In this document: positions 1 to 12,085 of the stretch, piece after piece
How positions within the stretch are numbered: position 1 is the stretch's first letter
Layout of the letters: each line of letters starts with the position of its first letter
Source of the DNA: Brassica napus
Taxonomy: Eukaryota; Streptophyta; Magnoliopsida; Brassicales; Brassicaceae
Direction of reading: 5' to 3'
DNA: 64,000 nt
Assembly (NCBI RefSeq): GCF_020379485.1
Contig: NC_063447.1
Location: 62,175,452 to 62,239,451, forward strand
Translations under genes and position numbers: made by a program
Notes under the pieces: model-generated
What the model saw: only the letters and a program-made list of their open reading frames with translations
What the model was told of the DNA's origin: nothing
Databases searched by the model: none

Positions 1-3000
1 CACTATAAATCACTATTTTAAAAAAAAAAAACGGAGATAAAAAGGCTCCAAACCTCTTTGAACATCATTATATGTTAGTTCAGGATCCAAATATGCATTA
101 AAACAATATAATCGTATTTTTTGAATTTTTTTTCAAAATCTATGTGTTTAATCTCTACGAAAATATTGAGTTTTTGGTAAATGTTTTATATAGTGAAGCC
201 TATAATCTTTAGTGTTGTTTTAAAATTTATAATGATATTCTAAATTTTTATTAACGTATGTTAATTCTCTTTTATGGTATATGAGAATCGTTATAATTAT
301 TTTATCAATTAATTTAGTAATACTTTATAATACTCTTTAAATCGATAGAATAACAACTATAAAATCACTATTTTCTTAAAAATCGGAGACAACAAAGGCT
401 TCAAACCTCTTTAAACATCATCATATGTTAGTCCAGGATGCAAATATGCATTAAAACCATATAGTCGTTTTTTTTGAAATTTTTTCAAAATCAATGTGTT
501 AACCCCTACGAAAATATTGAGTTTTTGGTAAATATTTTTATATACTAAAGCCTATAATCTTTAATATTGTTTTAAAATTTCTAACCACATTTTAAATTTG
601 TATTAATGTATTTTAAGCTCTTTTTCATGGTATATGGGAATCGTTATAATTTTTTTATCAATTAATTTAGTAAAACTTCATAATACTCCTTAAATTGAAG
701 GAATAACCACTATAAAATCACTATTTTCGTAAGAAACAAAGACAACACATGCTCCAAACCTCCATGAACATCATCACATGTTAGTGCGTGACGAAACTAT
801 GCAATAAAACAATATTATTATATTTTTTTAATTTTTTTCAAATTCTATGTGTTAACCTAACCCCTACGAAAATATTGAGTTTTACGTTAAACGCTCTATA
901 TACTAAAGCTTATATTGAGTTTTACGTTAAACGCTCTACGAAAATATTGAGTTTTAACTATGTTTCGTGGTACATGGAAATTTTTATATTTTTTTATCGA
1001 TTAATTTAGTAAAACATCATAATACTCCCTAAATCGGTGGAATAACCCCTATTAAATCGCTATTCTCTTTAAAAACGGAGACAACAAAGGCTCCAAACCT
1101 CTTTGAACATCATCATATGTTAGTTCAAGATGCAAATATGCATTAAACAATATTATTTTATTTTTTGATTTTTTTTCAAAATCTATGTGTTAACCCCCTA
1201 CAAAAATATTGAGTTTTTGGTAAATGTTTTATATACTGAAGCCTATAATCTTTAGTGTTATTTTAAAATTTCTAACCACATTCTACATTTTTATTAATGT
1301 ATTTTAAGCTCTCTTTCATGATATATGAGAATGGTTATAAATTTTTTATCAATTAATTTAGTAAAACTTCATAATACTCCTTAAATCGTTGGAATAACCA
1401 CTATAAAATCACTATTTTCTTAAAAAAACGGAGACAAAAAAGGCTCCAAACCTCTTTAAACATCATCATATGTTAGTTAAGGATGCAAATAAGCTTTAAA
1501 ACAATATTGTTGTATATTTTGAAAAAATTTCAAAATCAATGTGTCACCCCTACGAAAAAATTGAGTTTTTGGTAAATATATTATATATACTGAAGCCTGT
1601 AATCTTTAGTGTTGTTTTAAAATTTCTAACCACATTCAACATTTGTCATAATATATTTTAAGCTTTTTTCAAGGTATATTGGAATCGATTTAATTTTTTT
1701 TATCAATTAATTTAGTAAAATTTCATAATACTCCTTAAATCGATGGAATAACCACTATAAAATCACTATTTTATTAAAAAAAAATGAGACAACAAAGGCT
1801 CCAAACAACCACTATAAAATCACTATTTTATTAAAAAAAATGAGACAACAAAGGCTCCAAACCTCTTTGAACATCATCATATGTTAGTTCAGGATGCAAA
1901 TATGCATAAAAACAATATTGTCGTATTTTTTGAAATTTTTTCAAAATCTACGTGTTAACCCCTACAAAAATATTTAGTTTTTAGTAAATGTTTTATATAC
2001 TGAAGCCTATAATCTTTAGTGTTATTTTAAAATTTCTAACCACATTCTACATTTGTATTAATATATTTTAAGCTATTTTTCATGGTATATGGAAATTGTT
2101 ATAATTTTTTTATAAATTAATTTAGTAAAACTTCATAATACTCCTTAAATCGACGGAATAACCGCTATAAAATCACTATTTTCTTAAAAAAACAGAGACA
2201 ACAAAGGCTCCAAACATCTTCGAACATCATCATATGTTAGTGCAGGATGCAAATATGCATTAAAACAATATTGTCGTATTTTTTGAATTTTTTTCAAAAT
2301 CTATTTGGTAAATGTTTTATATACTCAAGCCTATAATCTTTAGTGTTGTGTTAAAATTTCTAACCACATTCTACATTTGTATTAATGTATTTTAAGCTGT
2401 TTTTCTTGGTATATGGGAATCGTTATAACTTTTTTATCAATTAATTTAGTAAAACTTCATAATACTCCTTAAATCGATGGAATAACCACTATAAAATCAC
2501 TATTTTCTTAAAAAAACGGAGACGAAAAGACTCCAAACCTCTTTGAACATCATCATATGTTAGTTCAGGATGTAAATATGCATTAAAACAATATTGTCGT
2601 ATTTTTTGAATTTTTTTCAAAATCTATGTGTTAACCCCCCTACGAAAATATTGAGTTTTTGGTAAATGTTTTATATACTGAAGCCTATAATCTTTAGTGT
2701 TGTTTGAAAATTTCTAACCACTTTCTACATTTGTATTAATGTATTTAAGCTCTTTTTCAAGGTATATGGGAATCATTATAATTTTTTATCAATTAATTTA
2801 GTAAAACTTCATAATACTCCTTAAATCGATGGAATAACCACTATAAAATCACTATTTTCTTAAAAAAACGGAGACAACAAAGGCTCCAAACCTCTTTGAA
2901 CATCATCATATGTTAGTTCAGGATGCAAATATGCATTAAAACAATATTGTCGTATTTTTTGAAAAAAAATTCAAAATCTATGTGTAACCCCTACGAAGAT

Positions 3001-3690
3001 ATTGAGTTTTTGGTAAATATGTTATATATATTGAAGCCTATAATCTTTAGTGTTGTTTTAAAATTTCTAACCACATTCTACATTTGTATTAATATATTTT
3101 AAGCTCTTTTTCATCGTATATGAGAATTGTTATAATTTTTTTATAAATTAATTTAGTAAAACTTCATAATACTCTTTAAATCGACGGAATAACCACTATA
3201 AAATCACTATTTTCTTTAAAAAAAGAGACAACAAAGGCTCCAAACCTCTTTGAACATCATCATATGTTAGTTCATAATGCAAATATGCATTAAAATAATA
3301 TTGTCATATTTTAAAAAAAAAATCAAAATCTATGTATTACCTACGAAAATTTTGAGTTTTTGGTAAATATTTTATATACTGAAGCCTATAATCTTTAATG
3401 TTGTTTGAAAATTTCTAACCACATTCTACATTTGTATTAATGTATTTTAAGCTCTTTTTCATGGTATATGAGAATCGTTATAATTTTTTATCAATTAATT
3501 TAGTAAAACTTCATAATACTCCCTAAATCGATGGAATAACCACTATAAAATCACTATTTTCTTGAAAAACGGAGACAACAAAAGCTTCAAACATCTTTGA
3601 ACATCATCATATGTTAGTGCATGATGCAACTATGCATTAAAACAATAGTCATATTTTTAAAAAAAATTCTCAAAATTTATGTGTTATAAC
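1..3690. repeat. Tandem satellite array, unit about 350 bp, about 10.5 copies
   Basis: The landmark CACTATAAAATCACTATTTT (with small variants) recurs at about 1, 353, 708, 1047, 1399, 1753, 1810, 2163, 2489, 2839, 3193 and 3541. Spacing is 326-355 bp, except for one extra 57-bp step at 1753-1810. Each unit also holds the same ordered blocks: GGCTCCAAACCTCTTTGAAC, then CATCATCATATGTTAGT, ATGCAAATATGCATTAAAAC, GAGTTTTTGGTAAAT and AATTAATTTAGTAAAACTTC. Copies differ by scattered substitutions and by A/T-run length, so the array is not brand new. The left end runs off the window and the right end decays near 3690. It is strongly AT-rich and has no convincing coding frame. I do not recognise it as a named satellite. 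Confidence 0.93.
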
Positions 3691-4109
3691 CCTTATGAAC
3701 CGGTCTATTTTTTGAACAATAACTCTATTTGGGATTAAATTTGTGTCGATTTAGTTTGAAATCATACCGGATCGATCTTGCATTCTCAGAAAATCACCCA
3801 AACCGAACCGGTCCATTTCAAAACCACGAACCGGTCTACACATAAGTATCTGCTCGTCTCTGTTTCTTCAATTTAAACGAAACCTCAATATCTGTAATTT
3901 TACCGACCAAATAAATTTGATCTGAAAAAAAACATTTCACGACAACAATTCGTTGGAGTTTTCTTGTGAGAAACACAATACATAGTCACGTGTTTTTACA
4001 TATTGCTACATTATATTAGAACATGATGATAATATCTAACTTCCCTTCGTCCAATCTTTGATACATTCTGCTCAATCGGTAGCCACACTTAAGAGTAGCC
4101 AATAATCGC
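3691..4109. other. Flank between satellite and SNM1-like gene
   Basis: Unique sequence after the satellite. It contains a few CCGAACCGG-type words and the probable 3' untranslated region of the minus-strand nuclease gene. No gene or RNA was recognised. Confidence 0.5.
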
Positions 4110-6982
4110 TTACGTAAGCAGCATAGACACCATTGCAGCAGCAGAGTCAGGTCCATCGTTGTTAACACTCGGTATGATCACTTCAGGCGATACTTGTTGC
4201 ACAAACTCCTTCAGCTCCGTGAAGCTGCTATGCTCACTGTAAGGAACCTCATACCTGAAAACATGTATCATGATTTTGAGCTTCAATGCACACCACAGAG
4301 ACTTGGAGATGGCGGATGGAGGAATCATCTTACCTTATTATTGTACCCTGTTGTAACCTTCTTCCTGGAGACTTCTTCTTGGACTTTCCAGATGTCCAGC
4401 CAGTTGGAGAGAATGCAACTATAAGGCTGTATCGGTTCTGCATTGACATAACATTCGCCTAAGATCTCAGCCACACAAAAAAAAAAAAAAACATTTGTGT
4501 AACTGTTTCTTACTGTGTATCGGTTAGCTATATGTTTAAGCCGTTTGAAACTAGCAAGCGTCCACAAGGGCACAACGTGAATGTGGCTCTCCTCTTCCTT
4601 CACTGTAAACCACCGCATATCCTCCTTAGAGAATCCCAAACACTCTAGGAGTTTTAACTTCGCAGGATTGATGTAGATCTTCTCACGTAGCACACGTGCA
4701 ACCTCCAAGAACAGTCTCTCCTTTCCTTTATAAACAGAGAAGAGAGAAAATGATTCAGACTCATCAATAAGCCTGTCTCAAACAAGATATATCGATTTAT
4801 TACCGATGGTGTAGCTTCCTATTAAGAAGAGTGTCTTTGGATTAAAAGCTTCTGCTTGAATAGCCTCAACAACAAACTGTATCACCGCCTCTTGCTTCGG
4901 AAAGTCATACTGCAACAAATGATACCATTTGCATCAAAGCAATCAAGAATAGTTATGTTAGTATGATGCATGACTAACCTGAGGGTTACAGTATGTAGTA
5001 TCAAGGACAAGAGAGCTGATAGGCGAACCAGTCAGCAAGTTCAACATCTCTTCACTATAGCGGAAATCACCGGTATGTAGAACAGCCTATACACATCAAC
5101 AGAGTTAAAACATAAGCTGACCAACACATGTTTGGAATGGTCTATAGATTAATCACTCACCTTACCGTTGGCTGGTTCAAAGCGTATCATAATGGATCCA
5201 GGGCAGTGGTTTGCATCAAAGCATGTCACATCAACGCCTGCAATATTAACCTTCTGGTTAAGATGCAGGACTTGCAGTCTCTCCCAAGGGATCCCAATCT
5301 TCATATTTACCAGCTTCGCGGTGATTAAAGAACAGTATATCTTCCCGTGGCTAAAGGACTTGGTCAGACCTTGATAATCTGTAAATGAGGAGACACAGAG
5401 GCTTTAAAGGATTGGTTCTTATGTGTAGTTATACATAATTAGGATAAATACTTACGATCAAGATGAAAGTGTGTAAGAAACCAATGGCAACAGTCGCGTG
5501 TGAGGTACTTGAATGCGTCCTGCGTTACATATGTTAAACCATAAAGTCACCAAACATGAAATGGAGAGGGTTGTTGTGGAGAATTTACCACTCGAAAAGG
5601 TGTCCCTGGAACGCAATTCCACTGAGGAACGACTTTAGATTTTCCGTTGTTGCCGTTTCTTCTCACAGCAGCACGTCTACATCCCGAATCTGCTGCACTC
5701 TTTTCTGCGACAGGTTCTTTAGGGAGCTTCCTAATGCCATCAGTAGCCTGACCAGGGAAAAACTCTGTAATCAACTTGTTGGCGGTTGGTTTTCTAGGCT
5801 CACTTGCCTTACGAGTGGTTGACCTCTCCCTCTGTCTCTCTGTAACATTGCTAAGAGACTGTGCCTGCGGTTCAGCAGAAGATGCACATGCTTCTTCTCT
5901 AAGTGCGCTAAGTGCATTCGCAATCTTCTTTCTAGGGCCAAGTGACGTAATACCTATGCTCAGGAGATCCTATACCAAGTGTAAACAAGTAAGCTGCATA
6001 AATTTCTATTTTCATCATTGTGGTGAAGGTACTTATCAAGTTTTTGTGCCATACCTCCTCAGTGAGTGACTGAAGAGTATCCCAGTCAATCTCTTCGCGA
6101 AGAAACACATCTTCATATTTAGCTAAACCTAGACTCCTAACCCACTTAAGCACGGGAGAGAGATCACTAACTAGCTCTGGATGCTGAACAGGATCATCAA
6201 CAGATTCTTCAATGAAACAAGAAGACTTCAATGAGCCCTACACTCAAATTCACAAGTTTTAAAACAGTTAAATCAAAACTACAACCCCTAAAGTCTAAAT
6301 CAGATAAACAAAAGGAAGAAGCTTTTACTTGCTCAGGAGCTTGAGTATCAAGACAGTTATTGGTGTGAACGTGCCTCTCCTCCTCACTCAAACCTGAGAT
6401 ATCAGTTTCACACAGTGGACACTGAATCGAATCATCTTTGCCTCCTCCACTGTTACTACCCTCAGGCTCAGAGCAAAGCTTTATCAACACGTCAAGCTCA
6501 GAGTCTGACTCTACAAAACAACATTCATCCTCCTCCTCGTCCTCTAACCTAAGACTAACTCTCGACTTCGACAACAACCTAGCCTCCATCGAATTACGCG
6601 AATACCCCTCGCGATTCGCCTTAAAGCACTCACCTTTTTTCTCCTCCCCACCGACCAAAACGCCGTCGTTTCCTACTTCCGCCGCGAGAGAGCAAGAATC
6701 TCCCGCGGAGGAGCAATCAACGCTCGAGGGGATGCAATCAGGAGTAGAAGACGAGCTAGGAAGAATCGAACCCAGCGCATGAGACCCAGATGAGAAGCAA
6801 GTGTCGGAGGTGAATTCAGGAGCCGGAGGAATATTCTCCTTCCCCGGATTAGGGCTGAGTCTGGGCTTCTTCCTCGGAGGACGGTGGGAGATGGTTGGGT
6901 GGAGGGGTTTTCGAATTGAGAGCTGAGAGGAGGAAGGAGGGATCTGGAAGTCGTCGTCGTCATCTCCGGCGGTGTTCCACAT
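4110..6982 (-). CDS. SNM1/Pso2-type DNA repair nuclease with zinc finger and SAM domain
   Basis: Predicted DNA cross-link repair nuclease of the DCLRE1/SNM1 family, acting in the nucleus. Ten exons (high to low): 6982-6329, 6237-6055, 5969-5589, 5519-5456, 5378-5161, 5086-4979, 4909-4804, 4725-4514, 4437-4334, 4254-4110. All introns are GT-AG, and the sum is 724 codons plus stop. Order of parts: a low-complexity N-terminus; a UBZ4-like zinc finger at about residues 187-212 (CPLC...HTNNC); a SAM domain at about 235-290; a metallo-beta-lactamase core with HFHLDH near 422; NHCPGS and HTGDFRY further on; and a DRMBL C-terminus ending in [14 protein letters not shown] recall a 723-aa Arabidopsis SAM-type relative (At2g45700), which fits better than the shorter AtSNM1. 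MWNTAG was taken as the start; a second ATG lies directly upstream at 6985. A Helitron sits 168 bp upstream of the start. Confidence 0.92.
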
Positions 6983-7060
6983 CATTAAGCTCCGGCGAGG
7001 GGGAAGAGATAGAGAGAGCGTGTTTCGTTTGACTGTGTGGAGCGTTAGCACAAGTTCAGA

Positions 7061-7061
7061 G

Positions 7062-7097
<36 letters not shown>
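7061..7097. repeat. GA/CT microsatellite in the probable 5' UTR
   Basis: A nearly pure GA run, read as CT on the coding strand of the nuclease gene, about 80 bp upstream of its ATG. CT-rich 5' leaders are common in plant genes. Confidence 0.85.
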
Positions 7098-7102
<5 letters not shown>

Positions 7103-7169
7103 CGAAAGACGACGACGTTTCCGATGAATGGGTGTGACGTGAGAGAGCAATCTATACTATATTAAAAGG

Positions 7170-8300
7170 GATATATGAGGAGTAGGGAGGGTGTCCACGT
7201 CAGACAAAAAAATCAACCAATCAGGTTGCAATGTTTTGCCACGTAAGCTCTTTGTTGCCCGTGTTATTCTTTGGCGTTTTCGTTTGGGCTTTGCGTTTTT
7301 CTCCTTTGATCTGCTGTGTATACGTTTGGGCCATGGAGCCCATCAGACTTTAGAGACAGAAATCTGATACCTCGCCGAGTATGTATGCTGAGATCTCGCC
7401 CTTTCTCATTTCTTCAAACCCTAACTCTTCGACATCCCCTTTGCTCTTCCTCTTATTTGTTCCGTTTCACGTCTGATTCTCCAGTGCTGCCATGATCACG
7501 GAGTCAACTTCTTCGACAACGCCGAGGTTTACGCCAATGGCCGAGCTGAGAAGATCATGGGTCTGGCGATTCGCGAGCTGGACTGGCGGAGATCCGACAT
7601 CGTGGTCTCCACCAAGATCTTCTGGGGTGGTCCTGGTCCTAACGATAAAGGTTTCTCGAGGAAACATATCATCGAAGGAACCAAAGCTTCTCTCAAAAGA
7701 CTCGATATGGACTATGTAGATGTCCTCTATTGCCACAGGTCATAAAGATTTGATTTTTTTATATTTTATTTCTTGAAGATCTATTCTAGGGTTTTGAGTT
7801 TTAGATTATGATTTAACTCTTAGGGTTCCTGAGATTGAAATAAAGAGTTCGAGCTTTAGGTCTTTTAGTGTCAATGTCTTCCGTCGTTTCTACTATGGAA
7901 CCTCTCAGTGGTTCTGTAACGCCTCTCCATTTTTATTTGTCTCCATTCATTGATTCCTTATTCCAATCAGGCTAAAGCCTCATGTCATTTATGTGTATTT
8001 CCTTGAGAGGCTTTCAGACCATGTCAGGTGATTCTAAGACGACAGGTCGGCTCTTCTTCTTGCGTTGGTTAATCGCTGAGTTTTTTTAACTTCATTTTCA
8101 GCTTCAACAGTTTCGTCAAAAGAAGGCTGACAAAAACACTGATCATAAAAAGGACCCCAAGGGCAGTACAAGCCAAGGAAATCCTCCAAAAAATCTGGTA
8201 AGAAGCATGAGCCTAAACCTGACACTGGTGGTGTCAGTGACGAGGCAGAAGCTCCGTCTGATGTGGCTGTAGGAGGAGCTTCATCTCATGTGAATATTGG
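7170..8300 (+). repeat. Helitron-internal tandem unit 1 (1131 bp)
   Basis: First unit of the array. It begins at GATATATGAGGAGTAGGG, only 19 bp inside the Helitron 5' end, and ends at GTGAATATTGG. In order it carries Helitron 5' sequence, a leader-like stretch, a KAB1-derived exon, intron-like sequence, and two small exons of a coiled-coil protein gene. Confidence 0.95.
7482..7743 (+). pseudogene. Captured KAB1 (K+ channel beta subunit, aldo/keto reductase) exon, copy 1
   Basis: The open frame starting CAGTGCTGCCATGATCAC gives a peptide containing NFFDNAEVYANGRAE, STKIFWGGPGPNDKG and LKRLDMDYVDVLYCHR. This is the aldo/keto-reductase fold of plant KAB1, with the active-site Asp/Tyr region DNAEVYA present. 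The frame runs straight into what looks like the original intron donor (CACAG|GTCATAAAG) and stops. Only about 85 of roughly 330 residues are present, so it cannot make the enzyme. The other copies are at about 8613-8874, 9744-10005 and 10874-11135. Confidence 0.85.
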
Positions 8301-9431
8301 GATATATGAGGAGTAGGGAGGGTGTCCACGTCAGACAAAAAAATCAACCAATCAGGTTGCAATGTTTTGCCACGTAAGCTCTTTGTTGCCCGTGTTATTC
8401 TTTGGCGTTTTCGTTTGGGCTTTGCGTTTTTCTCCTTTGATCTGCTGTGTATACGTTTGGGCCATGGAGCCCATCAGACTTTAGAGACAGAAATCTGATA
8501 CCTCGCCGAGTATGTATGCTGAGATCTCGCCCTTTCTCATTTCTTCAAACCCTAACTCTTCGACATCCCCTTTGCTCTTCCTCTTATTTGTTCCGTTTCA
8601 CGTCTGATTCTCCAGTGCTGCCATGATCACGGAGTCAACTTCTTCGACAACGCCGAGGTTTACGCCAATGGCCGAGCTGAGAAGATCATGGGTCTGGCGA
8701 TTCGCGAGCTGGACTGGCGGAGATCCGACATCGTGGTCTCCACCAAGATCTTCTGGGGTGGTCCTGGTCCTAACGATAAAGGTTTCTCGAGGAAACATAT
8801 CATCGAAGGAACCAAAGCTTCTCTCAAAAGACTCGATATGGACTATGTAGATGTCCTCTATTGCCACAGGTCATAAAGATTTGATTTTTTTATATTTTAT
8901 TTCTTGAAGATCTATTCTAGGGTTTTGAGTTTTAGATTATGATTTAACTCTTAGGGTTCCTGAGATTGAAATAAAGAGTTCGAGCTTTAGGTCTTTTAGT
9001 GTCAATGTCTTCCGTCGTTTCTACTATGGAACCTCTCAGTGGTTCTGTAACGCCTCTCCATTTTTATTTGTCTCCATTCATTGATTCCTTATTCCAATCA
9101 GGCTAAAGCCTCATGTCATTTATGTGTATTTCCTTGAGAGGCTTTCAGACCATGTCAGGTGATTCTAAGACGACAGGTCGGCTCTTCTTCTTGCGTTGGT
9201 TAATCGCTGAGTTTTTTTAACTTCATTTTCAGCTTCAACAGTTTCGTCAAAAGAAGGCTGACAAAAACACTGATCATAAAAAGGACCCCAAGGGCAGTAC
9301 AAGCCAAGGAAATCCTCCAAAAAATCTGGTAAGAAGCATGAGCCTAAACCTGACACTGGTGGTGTCAGTGACGAGGCAGAAGCTCCGTCTGATGTGGCTG
9401 TAGGAGGAGCTTCATCTCATGTGAATATTGG
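8301..9431 (+). repeat. Helitron-internal tandem unit 2 (1131 bp)
   Basis: Reads as identical to unit 1 by eye. The junction GTGAATATTGG|GATATATG joins the coiled-coil piece directly back to the Helitron 5' region. Confidence 0.95.
8613..8874 (+). pseudogene. Captured KAB1-like exon, copy 2
   Basis: Same sequence as the copy at 7482, carried on tandem unit 2. Confidence 0.85.
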
Positions 9432-10561
9432 GATATATGAGGAGTAGGGAGGGTGTCCACGTCAGACAAAAAAATCAACCAATCAGGTTGCAATGTTTTG
9501 CCACGTAAGCTCTTTGTTGCCCGTGTTATTCTTTGGCGTTTTCGTTTGGGCTTTGCGTTTTTCTCCTTTGATCTGCTGTGTATACGTTTGGGCCATGGAG
9601 CCCATCAGACTTTAGAGACAGAAATCTGATACCTCGCCGAGTATGTATGCTGAGATCTCGCCCTTTCTCATTTCTTCAAACCCTAACTCTTCGACATCCC
9701 CTTTGCTCTTCCTCTTATTTGTTCCGTTTCACGTCTGATTCTCCAGTGCTGCCATGATCACGGAGTCAACTTCTTCGACAACGCCGAGGTTTACGCCAAT
9801 GGCCGAGCTGAGAAGATCATGGGTCTGGCGATTCGCGAGCTGGACTGGCGGAGATCCGACATCGTGGTCTCCACCAAGATCTTCTGGGGTGGTCCTGGTC
9901 CTAACGATAAAGGTTTCTCGAGGAAACATATCATCGAAGGAACCAAAGCTTCTCTCAAAAGACTCGATATGGACTATGTAGATGTCCTCTATTGCCACAG
10001 GTCATAAAGATTTGATTTTTTATATTTTATTTCTTGAAGATCTATTCTAGGGTTTTGAGTTTTAGATTATGATTTAACTCTTAGGGTTCCTGAGATTGAA
10101 ATAAAGAGTTCGAGCTTTAGGTCTTTTAGTGTCAATGTCTTCCGTCGTTTCTACTATGGAACCTCTCAGTGGTTCTGTAACGCCTCTCCATTTTTATTTG
10201 TCTCCATTCATTGATTCCTTATTCCAATCAGGCTAAAGCCTCATGTCATTTATGTGTATTTCCTTGAGAGGCTTTCAGACCATGTCAGGTGATTCTAAGA
10301 CGACAGGTCGGCTCTTCTTCTTGCGTTGGTTAATCGCTGAGTTTTTTTAACTTCATTTTCAGCTTCAACAGTTTCGTCAAAAGAAGGCTGACAAAAACAC
10401 TGATCATAAAAAGGACCCCAAGGGCAGTACAAGCCAAGGAAATCCTCCAAAAAATCTGGTAAGAAGCATGAGCCTAAACCTGACACTGGTGGTGTCAGTG
10501 ACGAGGCAGAAGCTCCGTCTGATGTGGCTGTAGGAGGAGCTTCATCTCATGTGAATATTGG
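9432..10561 (+). repeat. Helitron-internal tandem unit 3 (1130 bp)
   Basis: The same unit, with one T missing from the T-run after the KAB1-like exon (near 10016-10021). This is the only difference I could see. Confidence 0.95.
9744..10005 (+). pseudogene. Captured KAB1-like exon, copy 3
   Basis: Same sequence as the copy at 7482, carried on tandem unit 3. Confidence 0.85.
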
Positions 10562-11692
10562 GATATATGAGGAGTAGGGAGGGTGTCCACGTCAGACAAA
10601 AAAATCAACCAATCAGGTTGCAATGTTTTGCCACGTAAGCTCTTTGTTGCCCGTGTTATTCTTTGGCGTTTTCGTTTGGGCTTTGCGTTTTTCTCCTTTG
10701 ATCTGCTGTGTATACGTTTGGGCCATGGAGCCCATCAGACTTTAGAGACAGAAATCTGATACCTCGCCGAGTATGTATGCTGAGATCTCGCCCTTTCTCA
10801 TTTCTTCAAACCCTAACTCTTCGACATCCCCTTTGCTCTTCCTCTTATTTGTTCCGTTTCACGTCTGATTCTCCAGTGCTGCCATGATCACGGAGTCAAC
10901 TTCTTCGACAACGCCGAGGTTTACGCCAATGGCCGAGCTGAGAAGATCATGGGTCTGGCGATTCGCGAGCTGGACTGGCGGAGATCCGACATCGTGGTCT
11001 CCACCAAGATCTTCTGGGGTGGTCCTGGTCCTAACGATAAAGGTTTCTCGAGGAAACATATCATCGAAGGAACCAAAGCTTCTCTCAAAAGACTCGATAT
11101 GGACTATGTAGATGTCCTCTATTGCCACAGGTCATAAAGATTTGATTTTTTTATATTTTATTTCTTGAAGATCTATTCTAGGGTTTTGAGTTTTAGATTA
11201 TGATTTAACTCTTAGGGTTCCTGAGATTGAAATAAAGAGTTCGAGCTTTAGGTCTTTTAGTGTCAATGTCTTCCGTCGTTTCTACTATGGAACCTCTCAG
11301 TGGTTCTGTAACGCCTCTCCATTTTTATTTGTCTCCATTCATTGATTCCTTATTCCAATCAGGCTAAAGCCTCATGTCATTTATGTGTATTTCCTTGAGA
11401 GGCTTTCAGACCATGTCAGGTGATTCTAAGACGACAGGTCGGCTCTTCTTCTTGCGTTGGTTAATCGCTGAGTTTTTTTAACTTCATTTTCAGCTTCAAC
11501 AGTTTCGTCAAAAGAAGGCTGACAAAAACACTGATCATAAAAAGGACCCCAAGGGCAGTACAAGCCAAGGAAATCCTCCAAAAAATCTGGTAAGAAGCAT
11601 GAGCCTAAACCTGACACTGGTGGTGTCAGTGACGAGGCAGAAGCTCCGTCTGATGTGGCTGTAGGAGGAGCTTCATCTCATGTGAATATTGG
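10562..11692 (+). repeat. Helitron-internal tandem unit 4 (1131 bp)
   Basis: Last unit. At 11692 the sequence does not restart but continues (GTGAATATTGG|TGAGGAGG) into further coding-like sequence of the coiled-coil gene. That shows the array arose inside an already captured fragment. Confidence 0.95.
10874..11135 (+). pseudogene. Captured KAB1-like exon, copy 4
   Basis: Same sequence as the copy at 7482, carried on tandem unit 4. Confidence 0.85.
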
Positions 11693-12085
11693 TGAGGAGG
11701 TTGTTGATCCTCCACCGACTTCTGTAAATGCAGCAGCTAACAGTGATGTTTCAGTTGACACGCTTCAGCCAGGAAACACCACAGCAACTTCTGATAGTGG
11801 AGATGAACCGAGAAAAGAAGTTGCGAATTCCGAAAATGATATCAGCGTAGCATTGTCCACGGAAGAAGAGAATGTGAAGAGTATCGACATTGGAGCGGCT
11901 GGCGCAGTAGATTCTTTGACGTCTGACCTTGCAGATACCGAGAAGGGAGTTACACATGACGATGCAGAGGAGTCCCTTCTGGCCGTACGATCTGAGTTAC
12001 AAAAGAGATCTAATGAACTTGAACAATCAGAACAGAGGTTATTATCTACTAGAGAGAAGCTTAGCATAGCTGTTGTCACGTGTTA
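11412..12085 (+). pseudogene. Captured 5' part of a coiled-coil protein gene (longest copy)
   Basis: An ATG near 11413 (MSGDSKTT) is followed by a probable donor. An acceptor precedes LQQFRQKKADK near 11494. After a one-base slip around AAATCC the frame continues as KKHEPKPDTGG..., then an acidic stretch, then the heptad-like SELQKRSNELEQSEQRLLS, and ends at 12086. The frame slip and the loss of everything downstream mark it as a pseudogene fragment. LQQFRQKK near the N-terminus recalls long Golgi or nucleoporin-like coiled-coil proteins of Arabidopsis; I cannot name the parent gene. Shorter copies of the 5' part lie in tandem units 1-3. Confidence 0.7.

Noticed and set aside
788..1009. 73-codon open frame in the satellite
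   Set aside because: It lies within one satellite unit, is Phe/Tyr/Ile-rich from A/T bias, and is not kept open in sister units.
6438..6782. 114-codon plus-strand frame
   Set aside because: It lies opposite the Ser/Pro-rich first exon of the SNM1-like gene and has no similarity of its own.
7467..7736. 89-codon minus-strand frame repeated four times in the Helitron array
   Set aside because: It is the antisense of the KAB1-derived exon, which has the recognisable protein.
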